Source: Bdellovibrio sp047344985
GTDB lineage: Bacteria > Bdellovibrionota > Bdellovibrionia > Bdellovibrionales > Bdellovibrionaceae
DNA length: 64,000 nucleotides
Assembly: GCF_047344985.1 (NCBI RefSeq)
Contig: NZ_CP178861.1
Coordinates: 1,612,001 to 1,676,000 of the forward strand
Reading direction: 5' to 3'
A program made the position numbers and the translations under genes. This document shows, piece by piece, positions 7,810 through 14,821 of this stretch; the first letter of the stretch is position 1; the number at the start of each line of letters is the position of its first letter. The notes beneath the pieces were generated by a model, which was not told where the DNA came from, did not search any database, and saw nothing but the letters and a program-made list of their open reading frames with translations.

Positions 7810-9870
7810 ATGTTTAGTGAATCTTTGCTAATTTCTCCGGCGATTGCTGGGGTGGTTGGTTTGGTCGTTGCCCTGGCTTTGTACCTTCGCGTGAAGGCGC
7901 AACCATCTGGTAACGAGACAATGAATCGCATCGCGGGCTACGTTCGTGAAGGCGCAATGGCTTTCCTTGTGCGTGAGTACAAGGTTTTGACTGTCTACGC
8001 AATCGTCGTAGGCTTGGCTCTTTGGTACGCTCTAGGCGGAATCGCAGCGGGATCTTTCATCCTTGGCGCATTCTTGTCTTTGCTAGCGGGCTTCTTCGGT
8101 ATGAAAGCCGCTACATACGCAAACGTTCGTACATCTCAAGCAGCAACGACTGGTTCTAAAGCAGCGGCTTTGCTAGTCGCTCTTGATGGTGGAGCTGTGA
8201 TGGGTTTGTCCGTTGCAGGTCTTGGCTTGATCGGTCTTGGCGCACTTTACATGTGCTTCAAAGGCACTGAGCACGTTGGAACTATTCTTCACTCTTTCGC
8301 AGTGGGCGCTTCTTCTATCGCTCTTTTTGCTCGTATCGGTGGTGGTATCTATACTAAAGCCGCTGACGTTGGTGCGGATATCGCGGGTAAAGTCGTAGAG
8401 AACATTCCTGAAGACGATCCTCGTAACCCAGGTGTTATCGCAGATAACGTGGGTGATAACGTTGGTGACGTTGCAGGTATGGGTGCTGACATTTATGAAT
8501 CGATGGTTGCAGCGATCGTTTCTGCAATGGCGATTGCTTTGACAATCCCAGCAGAAAAATTGACGTCACTAGTAACTGGTGGAGACGCAGAAGCAGCTCG
8601 CACAGCGGGTGTGACTTTGCCATTGTTGCTTTCAACTTTGGGTCTTGTGATCTCTATCATCGTGATCTTCGCAGCGCGCGTTTTCAAAAATGGAAAACCT
8701 GCGACAGTTCTTCGTAACGCTTTGATCGTTCCACCGATTCTTTTGACAATCGCGTCTTTCATCGTGATGCCAATGTTCGGTATCAGCCAATCTGTGACTG
8801 TTGCTTTGGCAGCGGGTGCATTTGGTGGAGCTTTGATCGGTCTTATCACTGAGTACTACACAGCGGCTCGTCCAATCCGTCTTGTTGCTGAAGCAGCATT
8901 GACTGGTGCGGGTACTGGTGTGATCCGTGGTTTGGCGGTAGGTATGGAATCAACTGCAATCCCAATGTTGATCGTTGTTGGTGCAGCTTACATCGCGGAC
9001 CACGCTTTGGGTCTTTACGGCATCGCTATCGCAGCCGTTGGTATGTTGGCAGGTACTGCAGTTGTTATGACTGTAGATGCTTACGGCCCTATTGCTGACA
9101 ACGCGGGTGGTATCTCTGAGATGTCGGGTCTTGGTAAAAACGTTCGTGACATCACTGACGAACTAGATGCCGTTGGTAACACAACAGCAGCTATCGGTAA
9201 GGGTTTCGCGATCGGTTCTGCGATCTTGACAGTTCTTGCTCTATTCTCTGCATTCAACATGGAAGTAAACCACGTTCGTACGCAAGCAGGTTTGGCAGCA
9301 ATGTCTTTGGATCTTACTTCTTCTGGCGTTTTGATCGGTATCTTGATCGGTTCAATCCTTCCGTTCCTAGTTGGTTCAACAACTATGACTGCGGTTGGTA
9401 AAGCAGCTCAAAAAATCGTTGTTGAAATCGCTCGTCAATTCAAAGAAATCCCAGGTCTTCGTGAAGGTAAAGCGGAACCACAACCAGCTAAGATCGTAGA
9501 CATCGCAACTCAAGCGGCTTTGTTCGAAATGATCTTGCCAGGTATGATCGCTATCCTTGCTCCAGTAGCAGTTGGCTTCATCTTGGGCCCTCAAGCTCTT
9601 GCAGGTCTTCTTGCAGGTGGTTTGGCAGTGGGTGCGACATTGTCTCTTTACATGGCAAACGCCGGTGGAGCATGGGACAACGCTAAGAAATTCATCGAAA
9701 AAGGTGGATTGCCAGGTCATCCAAAAGGTTCTGACGCTCACAAAGCAGCTGTCGTTGGTGACACTGTCGGTGACCCGTTCAAAGATACTTCAGGTCCTGG
9801 TATCGCGATCTTGATCAAAGTTATGTCTGTCGTATCTTTGTTGATCGCTCAATTGATCGCGACTATCTAG
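7810..9870 (+). CDS. hppA: Membrane-bound ion-translocating pyrophosphatase
   Basis: A 686-residue integral membrane enzyme that couples PPi hydrolysis to H+ (or Na+) pumping. Signature blocks are intact: DVGADIAGKVVENIPEDDPR, the PPi-binding NPGVIADNVGDNVGDVAGMG, DAYGPIADNAGGISEMSGLG and the C-terminal GDTVGDPFKDTSGPG. The motif GNTTAAIGKGFAIGSA has Ala where K+-independent enzymes have Lys, so this is predicted to be the K+-dependent subfamily. H+ versus Na+ specificity cannot be told by eye. It is monocistronic with a strong terminator at 9972. Codon use is strikingly regular, as in a highly expressed gene. Confidence 0.96.
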   Translation: MFSESLLISPAIAGVVGLVVALALYLRVKAQPSGNETMNRIAGYVREGAMAFLVREYKVLTVYAIVVGLALWYALGGIAAGSFILGAFLSLLAGFFGMKAATYANVRTSQAATTGSKAAALLVALDGGAVMGLSVAGLGLIGLGALYMCFKGTEHVGTILHSFAVGASSIALFARIGGGIYTKAADVGADIAGKVVENIPEDDPRNPGVIADNVGDNVGDVAGMGADIYESMVAAIVSAMAIALTIPAEKLTSLVTGGDAEAARTAGVTLPLLLSTLGLVISIIVIFAARVFKNGKPATVLRNALIVPPILLTIASFIVMPMFGISQSVTVALAAGAFGGALIGLITEYYTAARPIRLVAEAALTGAGTGVIRGLAVGMESTAIPMLIVVGAAYIADHALGLYGIAIAAVGMLAGTAVVMTVDAYGPIADNAGGISEMSGLGKNVRDITDELDAVGNTTAAIGKGFAIGSAILTVLALFSAFNMEVNHVRTQAGLAAMSLDLTSSGVLIGILIGSILPFLVGSTTMTAVGKAAQKIVVEIARQFKEIPGLREGKAEPQPAKIVDIATQAALFEMILPGMIAILAPVAVGFILGPQALAGLLAGGLAVGATLSLYMANAGGAWDNAKKFIEKGGLPGHPKGSDAHKAAVVGDTVGDPFKDTSGPGIAILIKVMSVVSLLIAQLIATI

Positions 9871-9881
9871 TCGGCGGACAA

Positions 9882-9909
9882 CTTCCGCGTGGCTGAAGCT
9901 CCGCGGAAG
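9882..9909 (+). other. Perfect 8-bp hairpin after hppA
   Basis: CTTCCGCG (9882-9889) pairs with CGCGGAAG (9902-9909) around a 12-base loop. It sits between the hppA stop and the GC-rich repeat and has no T-run, so it is not itself a classic terminator; it may protect the transcript 3' end. Confidence 0.5.
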
Positions 9910-9953
9910 CGGGCAGTGCCGGAGCGCCGGATGGCGCGCAGGCTGGAGCAGCT
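9910..9953 (+). repeat. 44-bp GC-rich dispersed repeat, intergenic copy
   Basis: This segment matches the reverse complement of 15181-15224, inside metG, at 42 of 44 positions (counted by eye). It contains an internal hairpin, GCGCC-GGAT-GGCGC (9924-9937). Being both intergenic and in-frame coding marks it as a small dispersed element rather than shared protein sequence. I do not recognise its family. Confidence 0.75.
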
Positions 9954-9971
9954 TCTAAATCAAAACATAAT

Positions 9972-10003
9972 AAAACCCATAGCCTCGGCTATGGGTTTTT
10001 TAT
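9972..10003 (+). terminator. Rho-independent terminator of hppA
   Basis: AAAACCCATAGCC (9972-9984) pairs with GGCTATGGGTTTT around a two-base loop and is followed by TTTTTTATTTTT. It is the strongest terminator in this part of the window and, because the A-rich side mirrors the T-run, may work in both directions. Confidence 0.9.
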
Positions 10004-10120
10004 TTTTACTCTCTTAACTTGGTATTCCATCAACATCTGTAATAAACAAGACCAAGACGAGAGACCAAAGTGTTCAAATCTCTATGACAAGTAACACTCA
10101 CATATCTTTAAATATGTTTT

Positions 10121-10654
10121 ATGAGAAGAACACATCAGGTACTTTCAGGAATATTTTTTTCTCTTATCCTCACGTCGTGCGGAGATCTTTCTTACAATCT
10201 CTCGTCTTCAGAGCAAATCTGGATTCCTGAAGAAATGTACTACCAAACAGACGGCACGTGTGAAAACGGGGACTTGGTTTTCAAAGTTCTTCAAGCTTCG
10301 GGCATTATGCTTTGGACCGATCCACAAAATGTTTTAGTAGGGCAGTCAGAACTTTATCTCAATAAAAACGGAACTTACGACGTTCGTTATCGTGAATTTA
10401 CAAATACCGTCGACACAGCGGTGTTCGATACGGAGTTTTCAGGCCGCTACCAAGTGGATTCAGCAACGGGCGAAATTTCATTTGAAAATTTAGGTTCAGG
10501 CCATGTGATTACAAGACAAGGTCGATACTATTTGGACTTCACGTATTCCGTGAATATCAACTCAACGAACTTAAGCGGGAAGAGAATCCGCTTTCGTCTA
10601 ACGGATGCTCTTCGCGGTTTCAATACCGATAGATCTCAGTATTGCAATTACTAA
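10121..10654 (+). CDS. Hypothetical lipoprotein
   Basis: A 177-residue protein with a lipoprotein signal: MRRTHQVLSGIFFSLILTSC with lipobox LTSC (Cys20) followed by Gly-Asp. Asp at +2 after Gly is not the strict inner-membrane retention position, so its final membrane is uncertain. The mature part is rich in beta-strand-like segments (GTYDVRYREFTNTVDTAVF, YYLDFTYSV). Two further Cys residues (DGTCENGD and the C-terminal SQYCNY) could form a disulfide. No family recognised. Confidence 0.7.
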   Translation: MRRTHQVLSGIFFSLILTSCGDLSYNLSSSEQIWIPEEMYYQTDGTCENGDLVFKVLQASGIMLWTDPQNVLVGQSELYLNKNGTYDVRYREFTNTVDTAVFDTEFSGRYQVDSATGEISFENLGSGHVITRQGRYYLDFTYSVNINSTNLSGKRIRFRLTDALRGFNTDRSQYCNY

Positions 10655-10927
10655 CTAACCCTTCGCTGTTAGAACCCAAATTCCAACAAGAATGAACAAC
10701 GTTCCAGAAACGTATTTCATAATTTGTGGATTCAGAAGAGTTCCTAAGAAACGACCAAAGATAACACCTAACGCACCCGCTAGACCCAATGCCAAAACAA
10801 CGGCAATCATCACTGTTAAAGTGGATTTAGACTGTGAAGAGGCAGCGAGAGCCGCAAACTGTGTCTTGTCGCCCATCTCTGCCAAAAAAATAGTGATGAA
10901 AGTGCTCGCAAAAATCTTCCAATCCAT
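10655..10927 (-). CDS. Single-repeat GDT1/TMEM165 (UPF0016) family cation transporter subunit
   Basis: A 90-residue membrane protein with the family signature E-M-G-D-K-T (LAEMGDKTQFAALA) and about three hydrophobic helices. Typical members have two such repeats (~200 residues) and export Mn2+ or exchange Ca2+/Mn2+ for H+. Single-repeat forms probably act as dimers; a second copy would be expected elsewhere in the genome or a homodimer is made. Its stop abuts the convergent lipoprotein gene. Confidence 0.82.
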   Translation of the reverse strand: MDWKIFASTFITIFLAEMGDKTQFAALAASSQSKSTLTVMIAVVLALGLAGALGVIFGRFLGTLLNPQIMKYVSGTLFILVGIWVLTAKG

Positions 10928-10996
10928 ACGCGGTCCTTTAGAATGATAGTGTCAATTGAATGTCTATTGATAAAGTTTGCGACGAAGGAAGGCAAA

Positions 10997-11584
10997 TTGA
11001 AAAGTCGATTTATTGCCGCCATGGATCTTTTGCAAGAAGAGGCCTCGCGAGGGGATCTCACTTTGCACCGGATTTTTCAGCTTCTCGGGGAAGAGGGGCA
11101 CGCCATGCTTATGCTTTTCCTTTGTCTGCCATTCATGCAGCCGATTCCTATTCCAGGACTCTCCACCCCGCTAGGACTTCTGGTCGCCATCGTGGCATTT
11201 TTTTTGTACCTCAATCGTCCACCGTGGCTTCCAAAGAAATTTGAAAATCTCAAGATTTCATCGGACGTTCTTTTAAAAGTTTCTGAGTTGGCGGAGAAAA
11301 TCTGGAAACATGCTTCCAAAATAATAAAACAGCGCATGATTTTTCTGCACGACCATTGGTTCTTTCGTATTTTGAATCTGATTGTGGTCGTGGTGAATGC
11401 ATTCCTTTTAGCGTTGCCGTTACCTATACCTTTTTCCAATACCGTGCCTGTGATTGCTATCGTTCTGAGTGCCATCGGTTATATGGAAAAGGACGGAGTT
11501 TTTATCCTTTTTAGCTACCTCTGGTGTCTTATAGTTGCATCCTTCTTTGCAACTTTAACCATGGGGGCGATTCACTTTACTTAG
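10997..11584 (+). CDS. ExoD-family membrane protein
   Basis: About 195 residues from the TTG at 10997, which follows AAGGAAGG; an ATG at 10943 would lie only 15 bp from the divergent gene and has no clear ribosome site. The protein matches ExoD: LTLHRIFQLLGEEGHAMLML, FMQPIPIPGLSTPLGLLVAI, RPPWLPKKF, and a second LALPLPIPFSNTVPVIAIVL block, with four or so membrane helices. ExoD was named from exopolysaccharide defects in rhizobia; the molecular role is unclear. Confidence 0.8.
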   Translation: MKSRFIAAMDLLQEEASRGDLTLHRIFQLLGEEGHAMLMLFLCLPFMQPIPIPGLSTPLGLLVAIVAFFLYLNRPPWLPKKFENLKISSDVLLKVSELAEKIWKHASKIIKQRMIFLHDHWFFRILNLIVVVVNAFLLALPLPIPFSNTVPVIAIVLSAIGYMEKDGVFILFSYLWCLIVASFFATLTMGAIHFT

Positions 11585-11666
11585 GTCTTAATGAGACCAG
11601 ACCTCGAGAACTTTGTATCCTGAAATAAGCTATGACTACAATAAAGTCTCCTAGGAGGAAAACAAC

Positions 11667-12053
11667 ATGGGAAGACTGATTGTAGTTTGTGCGTTGGTTT
11701 TAGGTTTTGGTTCCTTGTCGATGGCTCACGAAGAGGGGCCTTGCGCGAAAGATCGCGAAACGTTGTGCGCAGGTGTCGAGCATGGTGGCGGAGCGATTGC
11801 AAAGTGCATGAAAGAAAACAAAGACAAAGTGTCTGGCGAATGTAAAGCCCACATGGAAAAAATGAAGGGGCACATGAAGGAAATGAAAGAGGCTTGTCAT
11901 GATGACGTAGAAAAATTCTGCGCAGACGTGAAACCTGGTAAAGGTCACATGATGAAGTGCATGAAAGAACATAAAGAAGAACTTTCTGCTTCTTGCAAAG
12001 AGGAAGTGGCCAGCGCAAAAGAAATGCGCAAGAAAGCTAGAAAAGGACACTGA
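11667..12053 (+). CDS. Secreted Cys-rich repeat (GLG1-type) protein
   Basis: A 128-residue protein with a strong ribosome site (TAGGAGG) and a signal peptide (MGRLIVVCALVLGFGSLSMA). The mature part has two copies of a Cys-rich repeat: CAKDRETLCAGVEHGGGAIA-KCMKE-C and CHDDVEKFCADVKPGKGHMM-KCMKE-C, as in the cysteine-rich GLG1 domain of Golgi apparatus protein 1 and many proteobacterial periplasmic proteins. It is Lys/Met/His-rich. Its function is unknown. Confidence 0.8.
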   Translation: MGRLIVVCALVLGFGSLSMAHEEGPCAKDRETLCAGVEHGGGAIAKCMKENKDKVSGECKAHMEKMKGHMKEMKEACHDDVEKFCADVKPGKGHMMKCMKEHKEELSASCKEEVASAKEMRKKARKGH

Positions 12054-12061
12054 TCGTTTTC

Positions 12062-13315
12062 ATGAGAGAAAAGAGTTTACGCTTAAGTCTATTTGACGCC
12101 TTTCTTTGCTCTCTCATGATTGGAGCCGGCGAGACCTACTTGCCGGCTTATTCATTATCCATCGGCATGGGTGAAATCTTTGCCGGAGTTTTATCAACTC
12201 TTCCGATTGTGAGCGGCGCCTTCTTACAACTTCTCACTCCACGCGGCTTACAAAGAGTTCAATCTCACAAGCATTGGGTTGTCGCTTCAACAACTCTGCA
12301 AGCTTTGACATTCATTCCGTTAATTTATTTCTCCGCGACGCGGGCTCCGAATTTTTGGACACTGTTTTTTATTTTAACTCTGTATTGGGGATCGGGGTTT
12401 GCAGCAGGGCCTGCATGGAACTATTGGATGGGACGCCTGGTGCAAGTCGAAGAGGGGAATCGTTATTTCTCCAAACGTTCCCGAGTTTCGCAAATCGGTA
12501 TTCTAATCGGTCTTATCGGTGGGGGAGTCGCCCTTCACAATAAAGTGGAAATCGGACCTTTCTCGTCTGTTTTCACAATGCTCTTCATTTTTGCTTTTGG
12601 TTGCCGTCTGATTTCTTCATTTATTTTATCGTCGCAGTATTTTGATCCGAAGTGGACTCGTGAGCCGAAACTGGGTTTTAGGGCTTCTTGGAAAGTCTTC
12701 TGGGCCAACACTTCAAAACGTCGCTTTTTCTTTTTCTTAGCGCCATTTCAAGCGGCTGTGTTTGTTTCGTCTCCCTTTGTGACTCCTTATATGCTGGCGC
12801 AAATAAAGATGGATTACGGCACATACATGACAGCCATTGGGATTCTCTTTGTGGGGAAAATTTTAGCGCTCAGCTTGATTGATCGTTTTCGCGGGAATAC
12901 ATCGGGATTTAGTTTGTTAGTGCTCGGAGCGGGAGCCATTGTTCCGCTGCCAGCAATGTGGGCTGTGAGCAGTAATTCTGTATTTATTTTTGCTTTGCAA
13001 TTTGTAAGTGGTTTAGCGTGGGCCTTTGTGGAAGTCGGACTTTCGTTGATCTTCTTTAAGGATTTAAAGCAAGAAGAGAAGGTTCCCGTTCTCACTGTTT
13101 ACAATTTATTAAATTCTCTGGCGATTATTTTAGGAACTTATATCGGTGGGAAATTCTTGTGGTTCTTTGGAGAGAAAATCACAAGTTATTACATGGTCTT
13201 TGTTTTAGGTTCCGTTGCAAGATTTGCCGGATTTTTGCCGCTTTACTTTTACGTTAAAACGCAGATGGGAACGTTATCAGAATCTACCGTTCAAGAGACA
13301 GAAAAAGCGTCTTAA
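12062..13315 (+). CDS. Major facilitator superfamily transporter
   Basis: A 417-residue protein with about 11-12 hydrophobic helices beginning at MREKSLRLSLFDAFLCSLMI. The motif WGSGFAAGPAWNYWMGRLV and the following GNRYFSKRSRVSQIGILIG lie where MFS loop 4-5 motifs fall, and a basic loop (TSKRRFFFFLAPF) separates the two halves. Substrate is not predictable. It starts 8 bp after the Cys-rich protein stop and may be co-transcribed. Its 3' end overlaps the convergent trmO by 32 bp. Confidence 0.78.
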   Translation: MREKSLRLSLFDAFLCSLMIGAGETYLPAYSLSIGMGEIFAGVLSTLPIVSGAFLQLLTPRGLQRVQSHKHWVVASTTLQALTFIPLIYFSATRAPNFWTLFFILTLYWGSGFAAGPAWNYWMGRLVQVEEGNRYFSKRSRVSQIGILIGLIGGGVALHNKVEIGPFSSVFTMLFIFAFGCRLISSFILSSQYFDPKWTREPKLGFRASWKVFWANTSKRRFFFFLAPFQAAVFVSSPFVTPYMLAQIKMDYGTYMTAIGILFVGKILALSLIDRFRGNTSGFSLLVLGAGAIVPLPAMWAVSSNSVFIFALQFVSGLAWAFVEVGLSLIFFKDLKQEEKVPVLTVYNLLNSLAIILGTYIGGKFLWFFGEKITSYYMVFVLGSVARFAGFLPLYFYVKTQMGTLSESTVQETEKAS

Positions 13316-14066
13316 AATTGCGGTGAATGTCTTTGTCTGAATAAGGATCGTCTTGGTTTTGTAGATCTTCTTCGCTATATCCAGAAAAAATCTTTTCCAC
13401 TAAAACTTGAGTTTCATTTAAAGAGAAAATAGCTCGCCACGTTCGGTAAGCAATTACAAAACTGTCCCCATCAGCCTTCACACGTTTCTTTTTCGAATTC
13501 GTAGGTTCATATTCCAACTGATGTTGTAAAAAACTTTTAAGCTGAGAAACTCCGCGAGATTCCAAAAAATCCAATTGCTCAAGAGCCTTCTCAGAAAATC
13601 CCACAGAGTGCTTTGTTGAATCTTGCAACCAAAGAGGTTCCACACCTGGAAATGAATCCGCATAAGCCACATAAGGCTTAATATCCAAAATCGGACTGCC
13701 ATCTAAAAGATCGGCCCCCGCTACATAGATTTTTAGTTTTTCAATACGCAGAACTTTCACACAGCTCATCCCAATGGAATTGGGACGGTAAGGGGAGCGA
13801 GTCGCAAACACACCGATCTTGGTATCTCGCCCGCGCGGAGGCAGCACCATCGGGTTCCAATGCGGATTGTGATGGAAACTAAAAATAACCCAAATGCGCT
13901 CGCAACCATCAAGACCCGTCAGAGCTTGTTCGAAATTATGGCCAGTCTCAAGTTCAATCACACCTTCAGAATGAAACTCATCAGGTTGCCTGCCAGCCTC
14001 ATAGGGCTGCACTTGATTGCTATGAAAAACACCAATCGGCGCGAAAGTTATTTCTTTTGACGCCAT
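13284..14066 (-). CDS. trmO: tRNA (t6A37) N6-methyltransferase TrmO
   Basis: About 260 residues from Met at 14066 (Met at 14078 also in frame). TrmO/TsaA uses SAM to methylate N6 of t6A37 in tRNA-Thr. Visible family motifs: FAPIGVFHSN at the N-terminus, WVIFSFHHN, PPRGRDTKIGVFATRSPYRP and NSIGMSCVKVL, then DLLDGSPILDIKPYVAYAD. A C-terminal extension (from KKRVKADGDSFVIAYRTWRA) matches the longer bacterial form. It overlaps the upstream SpoU gene, so metG, the SpoU gene and trmO form an RNA-modification/charging run. Confidence 0.9.
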   Translation of the reverse strand: MASKEITFAPIGVFHSNQVQPYEAGRQPDEFHSEGVIELETGHNFEQALTGLDGCERIWVIFSFHHNPHWNPMVLPPRGRDTKIGVFATRSPYRPNSIGMSCVKVLRIEKLKIYVAGADLLDGSPILDIKPYVAYADSFPGVEPLWLQDSTKHSVGFSEKALEQLDFLESRGVSQLKSFLQHQLEYEPTNSKKKRVKADGDSFVIAYRTWRAIFSLNETQVLVEKIFSGYSEEDLQNQDDPYSDKDIHRNFKTLFLSLER

Positions 14067-14821
14067 TGTCGCATCCATTCAAATCCAGCAATTGCTGCTG
14101 TTACTCCCACGTTCAAGGAATTCTTTCGTCCGCGCAAAGGCACAATACGAACTTCATCAATCACTTTTAAAATTTCAGGATCAAGACCGAAGCGTTCATT
14201 TCCCAAAACAAAGGCTGTTGCTTCCGTTTCAAAAGGCTCATAAAGGTCCACGGCACTCGCCGCAGTTTCAAGAGCGACAATGCGGTAGCCTTCGTCCTTA
14301 AGCTCTTCAAGGCATTCTAAAAGCTTCGGAGCTTCTTCCCAAGAAAGATACTCTTGAGTTCCCATGGCAGTCTTTTCAACTTTCCACTGAGTTGGATTTG
14401 GAGTGTAACCACAAAGATAAATTTTCTCAGCGCCCAGGCATTCAGCGGTTCTAAAGATCGAGCCCACGTTAAAAGCCGATCGAATATTATCCAAAACAAA
14501 AACTAAAGGCAGGCGTTCTTCCGCCGTTTCGTTTTTATCATTTTCAATAATCAGAAAATCATCGTCTTGCAGATTTTTATGCAGAAGACGTTCAAAGGGA
14601 ATCGCAAAGCTTACAAAATGTTTTAAAGTCATCTCAGGAGTCAGATGTTTTTCCAACTCCGCAAGACGTGAAACATCAGGATTATCAAAAATTTTAAGAG
14701 CTTTGATTTTGTCTTTAAGACTTTGTAGGGCAGGAGATGAAAATTCACTCGACTTCTCAAGCTCTAAAAAGAGCCTATGAATTTCCTCAAGCGATTTTTT
14801 CTCCTGCGGTGAAAGAGTCAT
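14048..14821 (-). CDS. SpoU/TrmH-family RNA 2'-O-methyltransferase
   Basis: A 257-residue SPOUT-class methyltransferase. The three SpoU motifs are present: LVFVLDNIRSAFNVGSIFRT, TAFVLGNERFGLD and IVPLRGRKNSLNVGVTAAIA, where the knot binds SAM. The N-terminal ~90 residues are helical and not recognised. Targets of this clade (tRNA Gm18 or rRNA) cannot be decided. Its ATG shares one base with the metG stop (TAATG), implying coupled translation. Confidence 0.9.
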   Translation of the reverse strand: MTLSPQEKKSLEEIHRLFLELEKSSEFSSPALQSLKDKIKALKIFDNPDVSRLAELEKHLTPEMTLKHFVSFAIPFERLLHKNLQDDDFLIIENDKNETAEERLPLVFVLDNIRSAFNVGSIFRTAECLGAEKIYLCGYTPNPTQWKVEKTAMGTQEYLSWEEAPKLLECLEELKDEGYRIVALETAASAVDLYEPFETEATAFVLGNERFGLDPEILKVIDEVRIVPLRGRKNSLNVGVTAAIAGFEWMRQWRQKK

